Assembly (NCBI RefSeq): GCF_002831625.1
Contig: NZ_CP025116.1
Location: 930,001 to 994,000 of the forward strand
Direction: 5' to 3'
Length of the DNA stretch: 64,000 nucleotides
Source: Nonlabens sp. MB-3u-79
Lineage (GTDB): Bacteria; Bacteroidota; Bacteroidia; Flavobacteriales; Flavobacteriaceae
The position numbers were made by a program, and so were the translations under genes. This document shows positions 8,428 to 17,410 of this stretch, piece by piece. Every line of letters starts with the position of its first letter. Position 1 is the stretch's first letter. Below the pieces are notes generated by a model. The model was not told where the DNA came from. It searched no databases and was given only the letters and a program-made list of their open reading frames with translations.

Positions 8428-9827
8428 ATTTTTTGATCGAGAACAATACCTATTAAATAAATGATTGATTTAGGAACGATGTAAAGCCCTATTAAAGTAC
8501 CTATAAAGTAGCTAAATCCATTTGTAAAATCCCCTCTTAATAGGAAGATCAAATGCATAGCAAAATAAAAAGCTATTGCTTTTTTTAAATAGTCCTTACT
8601 GTTGAGCCAAGTTAGAAAATATACAATTGTGATTGCTAGTAAAAAGGCCATTAGAAATACTCCAAAATAGCCGAAGTTCATATAACCTTCAGAAACTAGA
8701 GGGTTAGACAAATTTGCAAACCAAAAATCGTATCTCTCAATGAGATGATCTCCTACTACAAGACCCGAAGAATCTGGCTTTGATAGCCATAAACTTCTAG
8801 GGACAAAAAATAAAAATGCACTCAGTGATTGAAAACCATAGGACAACCCATTTTCTTCTACTATTTCAATAACAACACCTATGTTAATAAAGGCGTCATA
8901 ATTGAGCGACATATAACCAAGGTTTAAATCATTTTTTCTCAGGAATAAACTGGGATTAGAAATTAGGTCTGCAATACCATAATCTACATGTGTTAAAAAC
9001 TGAAGTGCAGGAAATGCAACTATCATGGAGAAAAAAAGCAAAAATGTTGTTTTAACGTTACTATTCATCAATTTAGGATAAAAAAGGAAAATAAGTAATA
9101 AATAAATGGGTCCTAATGCATTTCTTTTTTCTGTCAAAGGGTTCTTTAAAACTAATAGGAAAATCAAAAAAACAGCAATACTGATTATTAAGAAAAGCCA
9201 CTTACTTGCGGTCAATTTTGATTTTATCAAGTAACTGGTAGAGATAACAATTCCTGCTAAAGGAATTATGAAAAGAACCTTAGTCCTGATTAATAAATCA
9301 CTGATGTTATAATCGGAAACTTTCCAGCTGGGCCGTGTAAACTCATCCACAAGAAAACCAAAGTTAGTGATGATTATTAAGGCTGATAGGATTAAAAATA
9401 TAAAAGGAATTATATAAGTTTTACCTTTTAAATTAACCGGTGGTTTTTTAGTGGTTTTAATTAAAGTTTTTGTGCCTATATAAGTGAGAAAAAAAACAAT
9501 ATGAAAACCAGAAATTAAAAAATTAGTTTTGATAAATACCCATTCATCAAAGGGAAACTGATTCCCATAAACCGGGAATTCCATAGCTGTCATGGTGCTT
9601 GCTTGAGACATGGGAGCTACCAGAAAAAACAGGAAGTTGAAAACTATATAAGTACTTAAAAAAGGACTGTATGTCTTTTCAATAAAAATATGGAAATACG
9701 TTATAAACGTAATGATAATTGCATTACTGAAGAAAGACAACCATAAGGAAATACTTGTATCAAATGTTGCAAATATGAACGCCGTTACAAGTAAGTAAAC
9801 AAATATGAATGTGTTTCTTAAAAACAT
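8406..9827 (-). CDS. Wzy-like oligosaccharide repeat-unit polymerase
   Basis: A 473-residue membrane protein with roughly twelve hydrophobic helices and a long periplasmic loop (about residues 285-385) holding SLSAFLFFVPRSLW and GYMNFGYFG. The PRSLW...SEGYMNFG pattern is typical of O-antigen polymerases, which are poorly conserved otherwise. It would polymerise undecaprenyl-linked repeat units in the periplasm. It overlaps the ligase-like gene by 22 bases and follows the methyltransferase fusion by 5 bases, within a tight operon. AT-rich codon use in this stretch is common for O-antigen genes. Confidence 0.72.
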   Translation of the reverse strand: MFLRNTFIFVYLLVTAFIFATFDTSISLWLSFFSNAIIITFITYFHIFIEKTYSPFLSTYIVFNFLFFLVAPMSQASTMTAMEFPVYGNQFPFDEWVFIKTNFLISGFHIVFFLTYIGTKTLIKTTKKPPVNLKGKTYIIPFIFLILSALIIITNFGFLVDEFTRPSWKVSDYNISDLLIRTKVLFIIPLAGIVISTSYLIKSKLTASKWLFLIISIAVFLIFLLVLKNPLTEKRNALGPIYLLLIFLFYPKLMNSNVKTTFLLFFSMIVAFPALQFLTHVDYGIADLISNPSLFLRKNDLNLGYMSLNYDAFINIGVVIEIVEENGLSYGFQSLSAFLFFVPRSLWLSKPDSSGLVVGDHLIERYDFWFANLSNPLVSEGYMNFGYFGVFLMAFLLAITIVYFLTWLNSKDYLKKAIAFYFAMHLIFLLRGDFTNGFSYFIGTLIGLYIVPKSIIYLIGIVLDQKIWVSKKN

Positions 9828-9832
9828 TATTC

Positions 9833-11242
9833 CTAATTTTTTATTTTCCCTACAAAAACATGTCTGTTTATGTCAAGTTCTTCATCAAGGATGTAATCAA
9901 ATCTATCTGAAAAGTTGGTTTTAAACCATTCTAAAGTATAATATTCTGGAACCTCTGGTATGTTATCCATATCACCAGAATATAGTCCCAGCGGCATGAA
10001 TTCTATTATAACATATTTAGTAGCTAGAGATTCTAACACGTTAAAAATATGATCTACAGTAATGTCTTGAGTAAGTATAAGATGATGTGTCACGGCAAGT
10101 GCCATTACTACATCAGCATTAATTCTATCTTCAATTTTATTTGTGTTTGTTCTATTATTAGGACGTACAAAATCATAAAGCAAAGGCAACACTTTATCAC
10201 TAAATCTATTGTTTAAATAAATCTGATCAAGAGCGTTTTTATCATAATCAGTGGCAATAATTTGATTCATCTGAGTATTCTCTCTGACATAATCAGCAAA
10301 TTTACCTTGATTAGAAGCTAGCTCAATTAAAGAAGTAGCGTCACTTAGGTCTTTATTAATGATTTCTGTTATTCTCAAAAATCTATTGTCTTGAGAAGGA
10401 TTTTTATTATTGTGATAATCCTTCCAGTAAGAATCTATATGGCTTGTTGATACTCTTTTCAATAGTCGCTTTGCGTAAGAAACAGAATATTTATTTTGAA
10501 AGAGTTTTTTAAATTTTAAAAGCTTATCAATATGTTTATGCTTCCCGTATTTTTCAATAACTCGTACATATCGAGCTGCTGCAAGTCTCCTTTTGCTGTT
10601 ATGAATTTTAAAAATCCAGGAAGTGATTTTCTTTCCTAGAATTGTGACATGTTTATTTCTTAACAAGAACAAGTCTCGATCACTAAAGAGTCCGTAATGT
10701 AAGTAGATACTGTTTGATAAATCAGAAAACCCTTTATTATACAAATATAAAGGCATGTAAAAGGAATTATAAAAGTTGTTAAAACCCGTCCAAGCCTTAT
10801 CGTTTTTGGCATCTACTTTTATAAAGCTACCAAAATCTAAATAAACCGGCTGAGCCATGTTAAAGACCACATTAAAAGCATGTACGTCAAATAGTTCATA
10901 TCCGTATTTGTTTGCAACTTCATTACAATCTAAAACCGTATTTGCCGCATCTTGTAACATCGAGAATGACCACTCATACGGGTAATTCCAAAACTCTATA
11001 TTTTCATGTTCAATGACTAGATCAAATCCTTCTATTTTCAAGTCAGAGATCCATGTTTTAACAAAGAGTTTTTTGGTAATTAATTCATCTAGCATACCAC
11101 CAGACATCATATCCTTAACTTGCTCTATATATTCCTTATTAACGCCTCTAATGACTCTATCTCCATAAAAAAATAAAGTGCATACTTGATCAATAGAAAT
11201 CTCAAGCGTTTTTAATTCTTCCCTTCTAATAACTTCACTCAT
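9833..11242 (-). CDS. Kinase-like domain fused to a SAM-dependent methyltransferase
   Basis: Start chosen at the ATG at 11242, which overlaps the flippase stop as ATGA; the frame extends 5 codons further. Of 469 residues, the C-terminal part (from about 285) is a class I methyltransferase: LIELASNQGKF (motif I, about 306-316) and IATDYDKNA (acidic residue near 332). The N-terminal part resembles a phosphotransferase of the protein-kinase/APH fold: FDVHAFNVVF (Asp119 and Asn124 with D+5=N spacing) then VYLDFGSF (Asp-Phe-Gly at 136-138). NoeA-type methyltransferases may share this architecture. Lying between flippase and polymerase, it may modify the glycan or its chain end. The methyltransferase call is firm; the kinase reading is inference. 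Confidence 0.7.
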   Translation of the reverse strand: MSEVIRREELKTLEISIDQVCTLFFYGDRVIRGVNKEYIEQVKDMMSGGMLDELITKKLFVKTWISDLKIEGFDLVIEHENIEFWNYPYEWSFSMLQDAANTVLDCNEVANKYGYELFDVHAFNVVFNMAQPVYLDFGSFIKVDAKNDKAWTGFNNFYNSFYMPLYLYNKGFSDLSNSIYLHYGLFSDRDLFLLRNKHVTILGKKITSWIFKIHNSKRRLAAARYVRVIEKYGKHKHIDKLLKFKKLFQNKYSVSYAKRLLKRVSTSHIDSYWKDYHNNKNPSQDNRFLRITEIINKDLSDATSLIELASNQGKFADYVRENTQMNQIIATDYDKNALDQIYLNNRFSDKVLPLLYDFVRPNNRTNTNKIEDRINADVVMALAVTHHLILTQDITVDHIFNVLESLATKYVIIEFMPLGLYSGDMDNIPEVPEYYTLEWFKTNFSDRFDYILDEELDINRHVFVGKIKN

Positions 11243-12555
11243 AATGGTTTGATCCATGTTTTAGGTCTCAAAACATTAATAATAGACCTGGTTTGTAAGT
11301 AGAAATTCTCTCTTGTTTTCTTGAAGAAAAAATTTATAAAATAACTCGATATAGAATATGAAATCAAGGTAGCATAAGCAGCTCCTTTTAAACCATAATC
11401 CTGAATCAAATATATATTCAACGATATATTTAATACGGCACCTAATATAAGTCTAAAACTCGCTAACTTTTCTAATCCTTCATTAAGATAATAACTCCAT
11501 GAGGCATTACTTAAAAAGACAAAAACTATGGACCAAATATAAATACTTAATAATCCACTGCTTGCCGCATACTCTTCACCAAATAATACTTGAACCATTA
11601 TAGAGCCGAAAAAAGTATAAAGAACACACGCAGAAATAGCTATTTTCATTAATAAATCATATAATTTTTGCAATCTATTAATGAATTGTACTCTGCTTTT
11701 TTTTCTCAAAGCAACTAATGATGGAAAAATAGACTGTGTAATCGTTACTGTAATAAAAAGCCATACACCAGTAAGTTTAACAGCAACACTATATATACCT
11801 ACTTCATACTCGCTAAGGAATTGCTTGATCATTACTTGATCTATTTTCATATAAAGCGCCGCCGCAACAGAACCTAATATTAATAACTTCCCTTTATTAA
11901 AAAGCTCTATTGCTACTTCTTTTTCAAAGCTCCAATTTAATGGGTTTAATTTTTGCCCTTTATAGACAATTATGTAGGCTATAGCTAGTAAAACCCATTC
12001 TAGAAGTATAGCAAATGCAAACCACAATAATGAGTATTCAAATAGTATAAAATACACCTTTAATAAGGCTAAACATCCTATGACAATTATATTACATATT
12101 GCGGTGTATTTACTTTTAACTTCACTTTGAAAATAAAAATCAATTATTTTAAAACTTTGAAAAGCCACTGATAATGAAAGAAGTCCAATAATATAAAGTG
12201 TCGTTGTGCTTTCTTGTTGATAATAAAGAACTGGCAACATAATAAACACCATCGCCATAAAGCCTAAGGTCCTTAAAACCATTGCTGTGCCTATAATCTG
12301 ATCTCTTTTTTCAGGTGTTTTTACCAGTTCTTTTACTACTATTTGATCTAAACCTAGTCCGGCTATGGCAGTAAATAAATACACAAAAGACTCTGAATAA
12401 CTTAAGGTTCCATAATCATTAGGTCCTAAATATTTTGCAATCCATATACCTACAAAAAAAGCATCGATAACTCGTACGCCTTTTTCTACTAGAAGCCATA
12501 GTGCGTTATTGAAATACCTAGATATTTCTACAGATTTGAATATTTTAGATAACAA
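11239..12555 (-). CDS. Wzx-type oligosaccharide flippase
   Basis: A 438-residue polytopic protein of the MATE/MOP polysaccharide-transporter superfamily with about twelve helices. It would move undecaprenyl-diphosphate-linked repeat units across the inner membrane. The N-terminus, LWLLVEKGVRVIDAFFVGIW then YLGPNDYGTLSYSESFVYLF, is the usual RfbX/Wzx start, and the middle AALYMKIDQVMIKQF carries the conserved D-Q-x-M of helix 7. It begins 4 bases after fcl on the same strand and overlaps the next gene by 4 bases. Confidence 0.87.
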   Translation of the reverse strand: MLSKIFKSVEISRYFNNALWLLVEKGVRVIDAFFVGIWIAKYLGPNDYGTLSYSESFVYLFTAIAGLGLDQIVVKELVKTPEKRDQIIGTAMVLRTLGFMAMVFIMLPVLYYQQESTTTLYIIGLLSLSVAFQSFKIIDFYFQSEVKSKYTAICNIIVIGCLALLKVYFILFEYSLLWFAFAILLEWVLLAIAYIIVYKGQKLNPLNWSFEKEVAIELFNKGKLLILGSVAAALYMKIDQVMIKQFLSEYEVGIYSVAVKLTGVWLFITVTITQSIFPSLVALRKKSRVQFINRLQKLYDLLMKIAISACVLYTFFGSIMVQVLFGEEYAASSGLLSIYIWSIVFVFLSNASWSYYLNEGLEKLASFRLILGAVLNISLNIYLIQDYGLKGAAYATLISYSISSYFINFFFKKTRENFYLQTRSIINVLRPKTWIKPL

Positions 12556-12559
12556 TATT

Positions 12560-13624
12560 TTAATTTTCTATATAAGCCGCATACATCATCTCCACTCCTT
12601 TTTCCAGCTCCACCTCGTGTTTCCAGCCCAGCTTATGAAGCTTGGATACATCAGTGAGTTTGCGTGGGGTACCGTCTGGTTTTGAGGCGTCCCAATCGAG
12701 ATTGCCTTGATAACCTACGGTCTTTTTGATCAGCTCTGCCAAGTCTTTGATGGCAATATCTTCTCCTGTCCCTATGTTAAGATGGGTATTTCTTATGTCT
12801 TTGTCAACTCCTTTTACCTCCTTAAAATCAATATTTTCCATTAAATAAACGCAAGCTTTGGCCATATCATGTGACCATAAAAATTCCCGTTTAGGAGTTC
12901 CTGTTCCCCATAACGAAATGCCGTTTTCTGTGATGCCATTTTTTTGTAATTCCGCTTTCACTTCGACAAGCTCTGTGCGGCGCGCGATTTTATAGTCCAC
13001 ACCTAAATCCTCACATAAAGCTTGCTCATTGCCTTGCATCAACAACTTGCCTAGATGCATTTTACGAATCAATGCTGGTAGTACATGAGATTTTTGTAAA
13101 TCAAAATTATCATTAGGCCCATACAAGTTGGTAGGCATCACTGAAATGAAGTTGGTGCCGTATTGTAAATTATAGCTCTCGCACATCTTGATACCCGCAA
13201 TTTTTGCAATGGCATAAGGTTCGTTGGTATATTCTAAAGGCCCGGTAAGCAAACTGTCTTCTGACATAGGTTGTGGCGCCATTTTAGGATAAATACAGGT
13301 GCTTCCTAAAAACAATAATTTCTTCACCCCATTCAAATAACTCTGATGTATCACATTATTCTGAATCATCAAGTTTTTATAAATAAAGTCGGCTCTATAG
13401 GTGTTGTTTGCCACAATACCTCCTACACTTGCTGCTGCCAGAAATACATATTCTGGTTTTTCATCAGCAAAAAATTGGGCGGTAGCTTGTTGGTTGGTAA
13501 GATCTAATTCTTTGTGAGTGCGCAAGATAAAGTTCGTAAAACCTAAGTCTTTTAACTCCGTCACAATAGCGCTTCCCACCAGACCACGATGCCCAGCAAT
13601 GTATATTTTTGAAGATTTCTCCAT
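12560..13624 (-). CDS. fcl: GDP-L-fucose synthase
   Basis: Fcl is the bifunctional epimerase/reductase that turns GDP-4-keto-6-deoxymannose into GDP-L-fucose with NADPH. The 354-residue protein shows the nucleotide-binding [23 protein letters not shown], and the catalytic Tyr-x3-Lys in [10 protein letters not shown]. It is longer than the roughly 315 residues of the Escherichia coli enzyme because of an insert before [14 protein letters not shown]. Such an insert is common in Bacteroidota, but here it contains ARRTELVEV, the translation of a REP-like dispersed repeat (12959-12985). Its pathway partner gmd is 1.2 kb upstream, separated by a repeat block. Confidence 0.95.
   Translation of the reverse strand: MEKSSKIYIAGHRGLVGSAIVTELKDLGFTNFILRTHKELDLTNQQATAQFFADEKPEYVFLAAASVGGIVANNTYRADFIYKNLMIQNNVIHQSYLNGVKKLLFLGSTCIYPKMAPQPMSEDSLLTGPLEYTNEPYAIAKIAGIKMCESYNLQYGTNFISVMPTNLYGPNDNFDLQKSHVLPALIRKMHLGKLLMQGNEQALCEDLGVDYKIARRTELVEVKAELQKNGITENGISLWGTGTPKREFLWSHDMAKACVYLMENIDFKEVKGVDKDIRNTHLNIGTGEDIAIKDLAELIKKTVGYQGNLDWDASKPDGTPRKLTDVSKLHKLGWKHEVELEKGVEMMYAAYIEN
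12959..12985. repeat. REP-like dispersed element inside fcl
   Basis: On the minus strand this 27-base in-frame stretch contains GAGCTTGTCGAAG and is read ARRTELVEV. The core CTTCGACAAGCTC is the widely dispersed short repeat known from many genomes, usually read PELVE or LSLSK. It lies in the variable insert of Fcl rather than in the catalytic core. Confidence 0.5.
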
Positions 13625-13743
13625 TCTTTATTCTTAGCCTATCCTAAATCCTCTCCAGGGGTGAGGACTTTTTTCTTAATGATTTGTATTTATATGTTCT
13701 TTATAATAACTTTTCCAATCCTAAGTACTTCACTTTGGAATGA

Positions 13744-14694
13744 ACTTCTATATTCCATATTCTTTACTCAAAAGCCTCTTAGCCTATCCTAAATCCTTTC
13801 CAAAGGAAAGGACCTCATTTCGATCGTTTATTGCTTTCATCTTATATTAAAGCGCTTCTTTTATAAAACACACATCACAACTTCTATATTCCATATTCCT
13901 CAATCGATATTCTTTACTCAAAAGCCTCTTAGCCTATCCTAAATCCTTTCCAAAGGAAAGGACCTCTTCTCGATCGTTTATTGCTTTCATCTTATATTAA
14001 AGCTGTTTTCTTATAACACACCCATCCCAAGCTTCCCTCAAGGGAAGGGGTTGTTTGTTTTTCAATTACAACTTCTATATTCCATATTCTTTAATCGATA
14101 TTCTTTATTCAAAAGCCTCTTAGCCTATCCTAAATCCTTTCCAAAGGAAAGGACCTCTTCTCGATTGTTTATTACTTTCTTCTTATATTAAAGCTGTTTT
14201 CTTATAACACACCCATCCCAAGCTTCCCTCAAGGGAAGGAGTTGTTTGTTTTTCAATTACAACTTCTATATTCCATATTCTTTAATCGATATTCTTTACT
14301 CAAAAGCCTCTTAGCCTATCCTAAATCCTTTCCAAAGGAAAGAACCACATTTCGATCGCTTATTGCTTTCATCTTATATTAAAGCGCTTCTTTTATAAAA
14401 CACACATCACAACTTCTATATTCCATATTCCTCAATCGATATTCTTTACTCAAAAGCCTCTTAGCCTATCCTAAATCCTTTCCAAAGGAAAGGACCTCTT
14501 CTCGATCGTTTATTGCTTTCATCTTATATTAAAGCTGTTTTCTTATAACACACCCATCCCAAGCTTCCCTCAAGGGAAGGAGTTGTTTGTTTTTCAATTA
14601 CAACTTCTATATTCCATATTCTTTAATCGATATTCTTTATTCAAAAGCCTCTTAGCCTATCCTAAATCCTTTCCAAAGGAAAGGAACACATTTC
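13744..14694. repeat. Block of six imperfect tandem repeats between fcl and gmd
   Basis: Six units each begin ACTTCTATATTCCATATTC, at 13744, 13880, 14071, 14262, 14412 and 14603, with spacings of 136, 191, 191, 150 and 191 bases; the last is truncated. Every unit holds a stem like CCTTTCC-AAA-GGAAAGG (first copy 13795-13811; the 14262 unit has a changed base). The 191-base units add a second stem, CTTCCCT-CA-AGGGAAG. No coding capacity was seen. The block fills most of the 13625-14803 gap, and a related partial copy at 13634-13670 precedes it. Confidence 0.88.
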
Positions 14695-14752
14695 GTTTTT
14701 TTAATTTGATCTTTTATAAAGGCTATTTACTTTATTAAAAACTATTTCAATT

Positions 14753-14797
14753 TTCGAGTTCAAGTTCGAGTTCAAATTCCCTTTCCATTGGAAAGGG
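14753..14797. repeat. GTTCRA hexamer array with CCCTTTCC stem
   Basis: Four to five degenerate GTTCRA hexamers (14753-14778) run directly into the inverted repeat CCCTTTCC-ATT-GGAAAGGG (14779-14797), just downstream of the gmd stop codon on the minus strand. The stem could also act as a weak terminator for gmd. Confidence 0.6.
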
Positions 14798-14803
14798 CTA
14801 GGC

Positions 14804-15931
14804 TTATTCAAAATAGTTGTTGATGCGGTAACCGCCTTTTTTCAAATATTCCTCGCGAGACATGAGGTGTAAATCACTTTGCATCATATCATTTACCAGT
14901 TCTTGGAGTGCAATTTCTGGAACCCAACCTAATTTTTCTTTAGCTTTTGTAGGATCTCCTATCAATAAATCTACCTCTGTAGGACGGAAGTATCGCGGAT
15001 CTACGGCTACGACTTCTTTACCTATTTCTAATTGGTAGTCCGGATTGGAGCAAGATTTTATTGTTCCTTTTTCCTCCACGCCTTCGCCTGTAAACTCTAA
15101 GTCTATACCTACATACTGAAATGCCATGCGTATAAAATCTCTCACGCTAGTCGTAGTTCCTGTAGCGATGACCCAATCTTCTGGCTCATCGTGTTGCAGG
15201 ATCATCCACATCATGCGCACATAATCTTTGGCGTGTCCCCAATCCCTTTTGGCATCTAGGTTTCCTAAATAGACTTTGTCTTGAAGACCTTTTACGATCT
15301 TAGAAGTCGCACGAGTAATTTTTCTAGTAACAAAGGTCTCTCCTCGTACTGGAGATTCATGATTAAAAAGAATTCCGTTACAAGCAAACATGCCATAAGC
15401 TTCCCGATAATTTACCGTTGCCCAATACGCATACATTTTTGCTACGGCATAAGGACTACGCGGATAAAATGGGGTGGTTTCTGATTGTGGTATTTCTTGC
15501 ACTTTACCATATAATTCTGAGGTAGAGGCTTGATAGATTTTGGTTTTCTTTTCCAAACCAAGTATACGTACCGATTCTAGAATGCGTAGGGCCCCTATAC
15601 CATCTGCATTTGCGGTGTATTCTGGCATTTCAAAAGAAACTTGTACGTGTGACATCGCCGCGAGGTTATAAATCTCATCTGGCTGCGTTTCTTTAATAAT
15701 TCTGGTAAGGTTAGTCGTATCTGTAAGATCACCGTAATGCAATTTAAATTTTACATCAGTTTCATGCGGATCTTGATACAGATGATCGATACGATCTGTA
15801 TTAAACAAAGAAGCACGGCGTTTGATACCGTGTACTTCATATCCTTTTTTTAATAAAAACTCACTTAAATAGGCGCCATCTTGACCGGTAACTCCAGTGA
15901 TTAAGGCTACTTTATGATGCTGTACAGACAT
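14804..15931 (-). CDS. gmd: GDP-mannose 4,6-dehydratase
   Basis: Gmd converts GDP-D-mannose to GDP-4-keto-6-deoxy-D-mannose, the first step toward GDP-L-fucose. The 375 residues match the family length. Visible motifs are the NADP-binding [27 protein letters not shown] with the catalytic Thr/Glu region, [12 protein letters not shown] (Tyr-x3-Lys), and [17 protein letters not shown]. It feeds Fcl, encoded downstream on the same strand beyond the repeat block. No manB/manC is in the window, so GDP-mannose must be made elsewhere. Confidence 0.97.
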   Translation of the reverse strand: MSVQHHKVALITGVTGQDGAYLSEFLLKKGYEVHGIKRRASLFNTDRIDHLYQDPHETDVKFKLHYGDLTDTTNLTRIIKETQPDEIYNLAAMSHVQVSFEMPEYTANADGIGALRILESVRILGLEKKTKIYQASTSELYGKVQEIPQSETTPFYPRSPYAVAKMYAYWATVNYREAYGMFACNGILFNHESPVRGETFVTRKITRATSKIVKGLQDKVYLGNLDAKRDWGHAKDYVRMMWMILQHDEPEDWVIATGTTTSVRDFIRMAFQYVGIDLEFTGEGVEEKGTIKSCSNPDYQLEIGKEVVAVDPRYFRPTEVDLLIGDPTKAKEKLGWVPEIALQELVNDMMQSDLHLMSREEYLKKGGYRINNYFE

Positions 15932-16018
15932 ATTCTTTTTGTAAAGCTGTAAAAATAAGGTTTTGAAGCCGTTTATTAAACAATGTGATTATGAACTGTG
16001 CGATCTCTTTTCTAAAAC

Positions 16019-16858
16019 CTAAGACTTGATGGTGTAATGTGAAACCACCTCATCCAAGCCTTCTTCAATAGAAGGAATCTGATAATCAAAAACACTTTCT
16101 GTTTTCTCACAGTTCATCACACTATAAGCGGGTCGTTTTGCAGCGGTTTTAAACTCTGCTACTGGAGTTATTTTTTTACCTAAATCCAACTTGTTATTAA
16201 TCGCTTGTGCAAAATCAAACCAGGTCCACGCTCCTTGATTGGTAAAGTGATAGGTGCCATAAGCTGTAGGATCGTTTTTAATGGTGTGATGTATAAAAGC
16301 AGCTACATCTAGCGCACTGGTAGGAGAACCGGTTTGAGAGTCGACTATTTTCAATTCCTTCATGTCTGTTCCAGCCACCCATTTAAAGAAGTTTTTGCCG
16401 TGTGGTGCGTACAGCCAGGAAATTCTAAAAATATAATGTTTGCACCCTATTTGAGTAATGGCCTTTTCTCCTGCAAGTTTACTCGCGCCATACACATTTA
16501 TAGGATCTGTTTCATGATCCGTCTCGTATGGAGTTGCAGCATCGCCTTTAAAAACATAGTCTGTAGAAAAATGAATTAAAGTAGCCTTGTATTGTTTTGA
16601 GATTTGCGCCATTTTCTGAACAGCAAGCGCGTTTATTTTAAAAGCTTTTTCTTCTTCGGCTTCTGCTAAGTCCACCGCTGTGTAGGCCGCACAATTGATG
16701 ATGTAATCTGGTCGTATATTTTTGACCTTTTGATCCAATTGAAAACTACAGCAAATATCCAGTTCCTTACTTGAAAAACAGAAGAGTTCTTGTTCTTGCA
16801 AGGCTGCTTTTATCGCAGTTCCCAACATGCCATTTGCACCTGTAATAAGAATTTTCAA
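16019..16858 (-). CDS. rfbD: dTDP-4-dehydrorhamnose reductase
   Basis: RfbD (RmlD) performs the last step of dTDP-L-rhamnose synthesis, reducing the 4-keto group with NAD(P)H. The 279-residue short-chain dehydrogenase shows ITGANGMLGTAI at the N-terminus, FSTDYVFKGD, and the catalytic NVYGASKLAGE (Tyr-x3-Lys). rfbC lies 18 bases upstream on the same strand. RfbA and RfbB, which start the pathway, are not in this window. Confidence 0.95.
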   Translation of the reverse strand: MKILITGANGMLGTAIKAALQEQELFCFSSKELDICCSFQLDQKVKNIRPDYIINCAAYTAVDLAEAEEEKAFKINALAVQKMAQISKQYKATLIHFSTDYVFKGDAATPYETDHETDPINVYGASKLAGEKAITQIGCKHYIFRISWLYAPHGKNFFKWVAGTDMKELKIVDSQTGSPTSALDVAAFIHHTIKNDPTAYGTYHFTNQGAWTWFDFAQAINNKLDLGKKITPVAEFKTAAKRPAYSVMNCEKTESVFDYQIPSIEEGLDEVVSHYTIKS

Positions 16859-16876
16859 AACGGTAAAATTTAGTGG

Positions 16877-17410
16877 TTATTTGAGGAATCCCAACTTCTC
16901 ATCTTTTTCAGAAAGGATCATGTCTTCTTCCGGCAGTTGCCAGTCTATGTTTAATTTTGGATCGTCGTACCTCAAGCCCACTTCCATTTCTGGCTGATAG
17001 GCATTGTCTACTTGATAATTCACAATAGCCGTTTCTGAAAGTACGGAGAAGCCGTGTAAAAAGCCTCTAGGCACAAGTAACTGTTTGTGATTATCTCCTG
17101 ACAACTCTATAGTAAAATGCTTTAAATAAGTAGGTGAGTCTGGTCTAAAATCTACTGCAACGTCTAGTATACGACCTTGTACACATCTTATCAGCTTGGT
17201 TTGTGCTGCATCTGCTTTTTGGGCGTGTAAGCCCCTTAAAACACCATAAGAAGAGGTGCTTTCATTAATAGTAATAAAAGCTGCTTGTTGAGGTAAAGCT
17301 TTCGCGAAAGCGATACTGTCAAAAGCGATACAGAATTTACCTCGAGCATCTTTAAAAACAACGGGTTCAATAATCTTACAGTCTAAAAGTGGTGTCTCAA
17401 TTATATTCAC
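16877..17410 (-). CDS. rfbC: dTDP-4-dehydrorhamnose 3,5-epimerase
   Basis: RfbC (RmlC) epimerises dTDP-4-keto-6-deoxyglucose at C3 and C5. The 177-residue cupin protein has VLRGLHAQK (catalytic His), GRILDVAVDFR and VPRGFLHGFSVLSE, all standard for the family. Its ATG overlaps the stop of the Wzz-like gene by 4 bases and it is followed by rfbD. An exact iterated palindrome (17298-17311) is read IAFAKALPQ in a surface segment. Confidence 0.95.
   Translation of the reverse strand: MNIIETPLLDCKIIEPVVFKDARGKFCIAFDSIAFAKALPQQAAFITINESTSSYGVLRGLHAQKADAAQTKLIRCVQGRILDVAVDFRPDSPTYLKHFTIELSGDNHKQLLVPRGFLHGFSVLSETAIVNYQVDNAYQPEMEVGLRYDDPKLNIDWQLPEEDMILSEKDEKLGFLK
17298..17311. repeat. Iterated palindrome GCTTTCGCGAAAGC, copy 3
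   Basis: Exact copy inside rfbC; read AFAKA. Confidence 0.9.

Noticed and set aside
13744..14694. CRISPR array in the gmd-fcl gap
   Set aside because: Units are 136-191 bases with near-identical content throughout; there are no short constant repeats with unique spacers and no cas genes.
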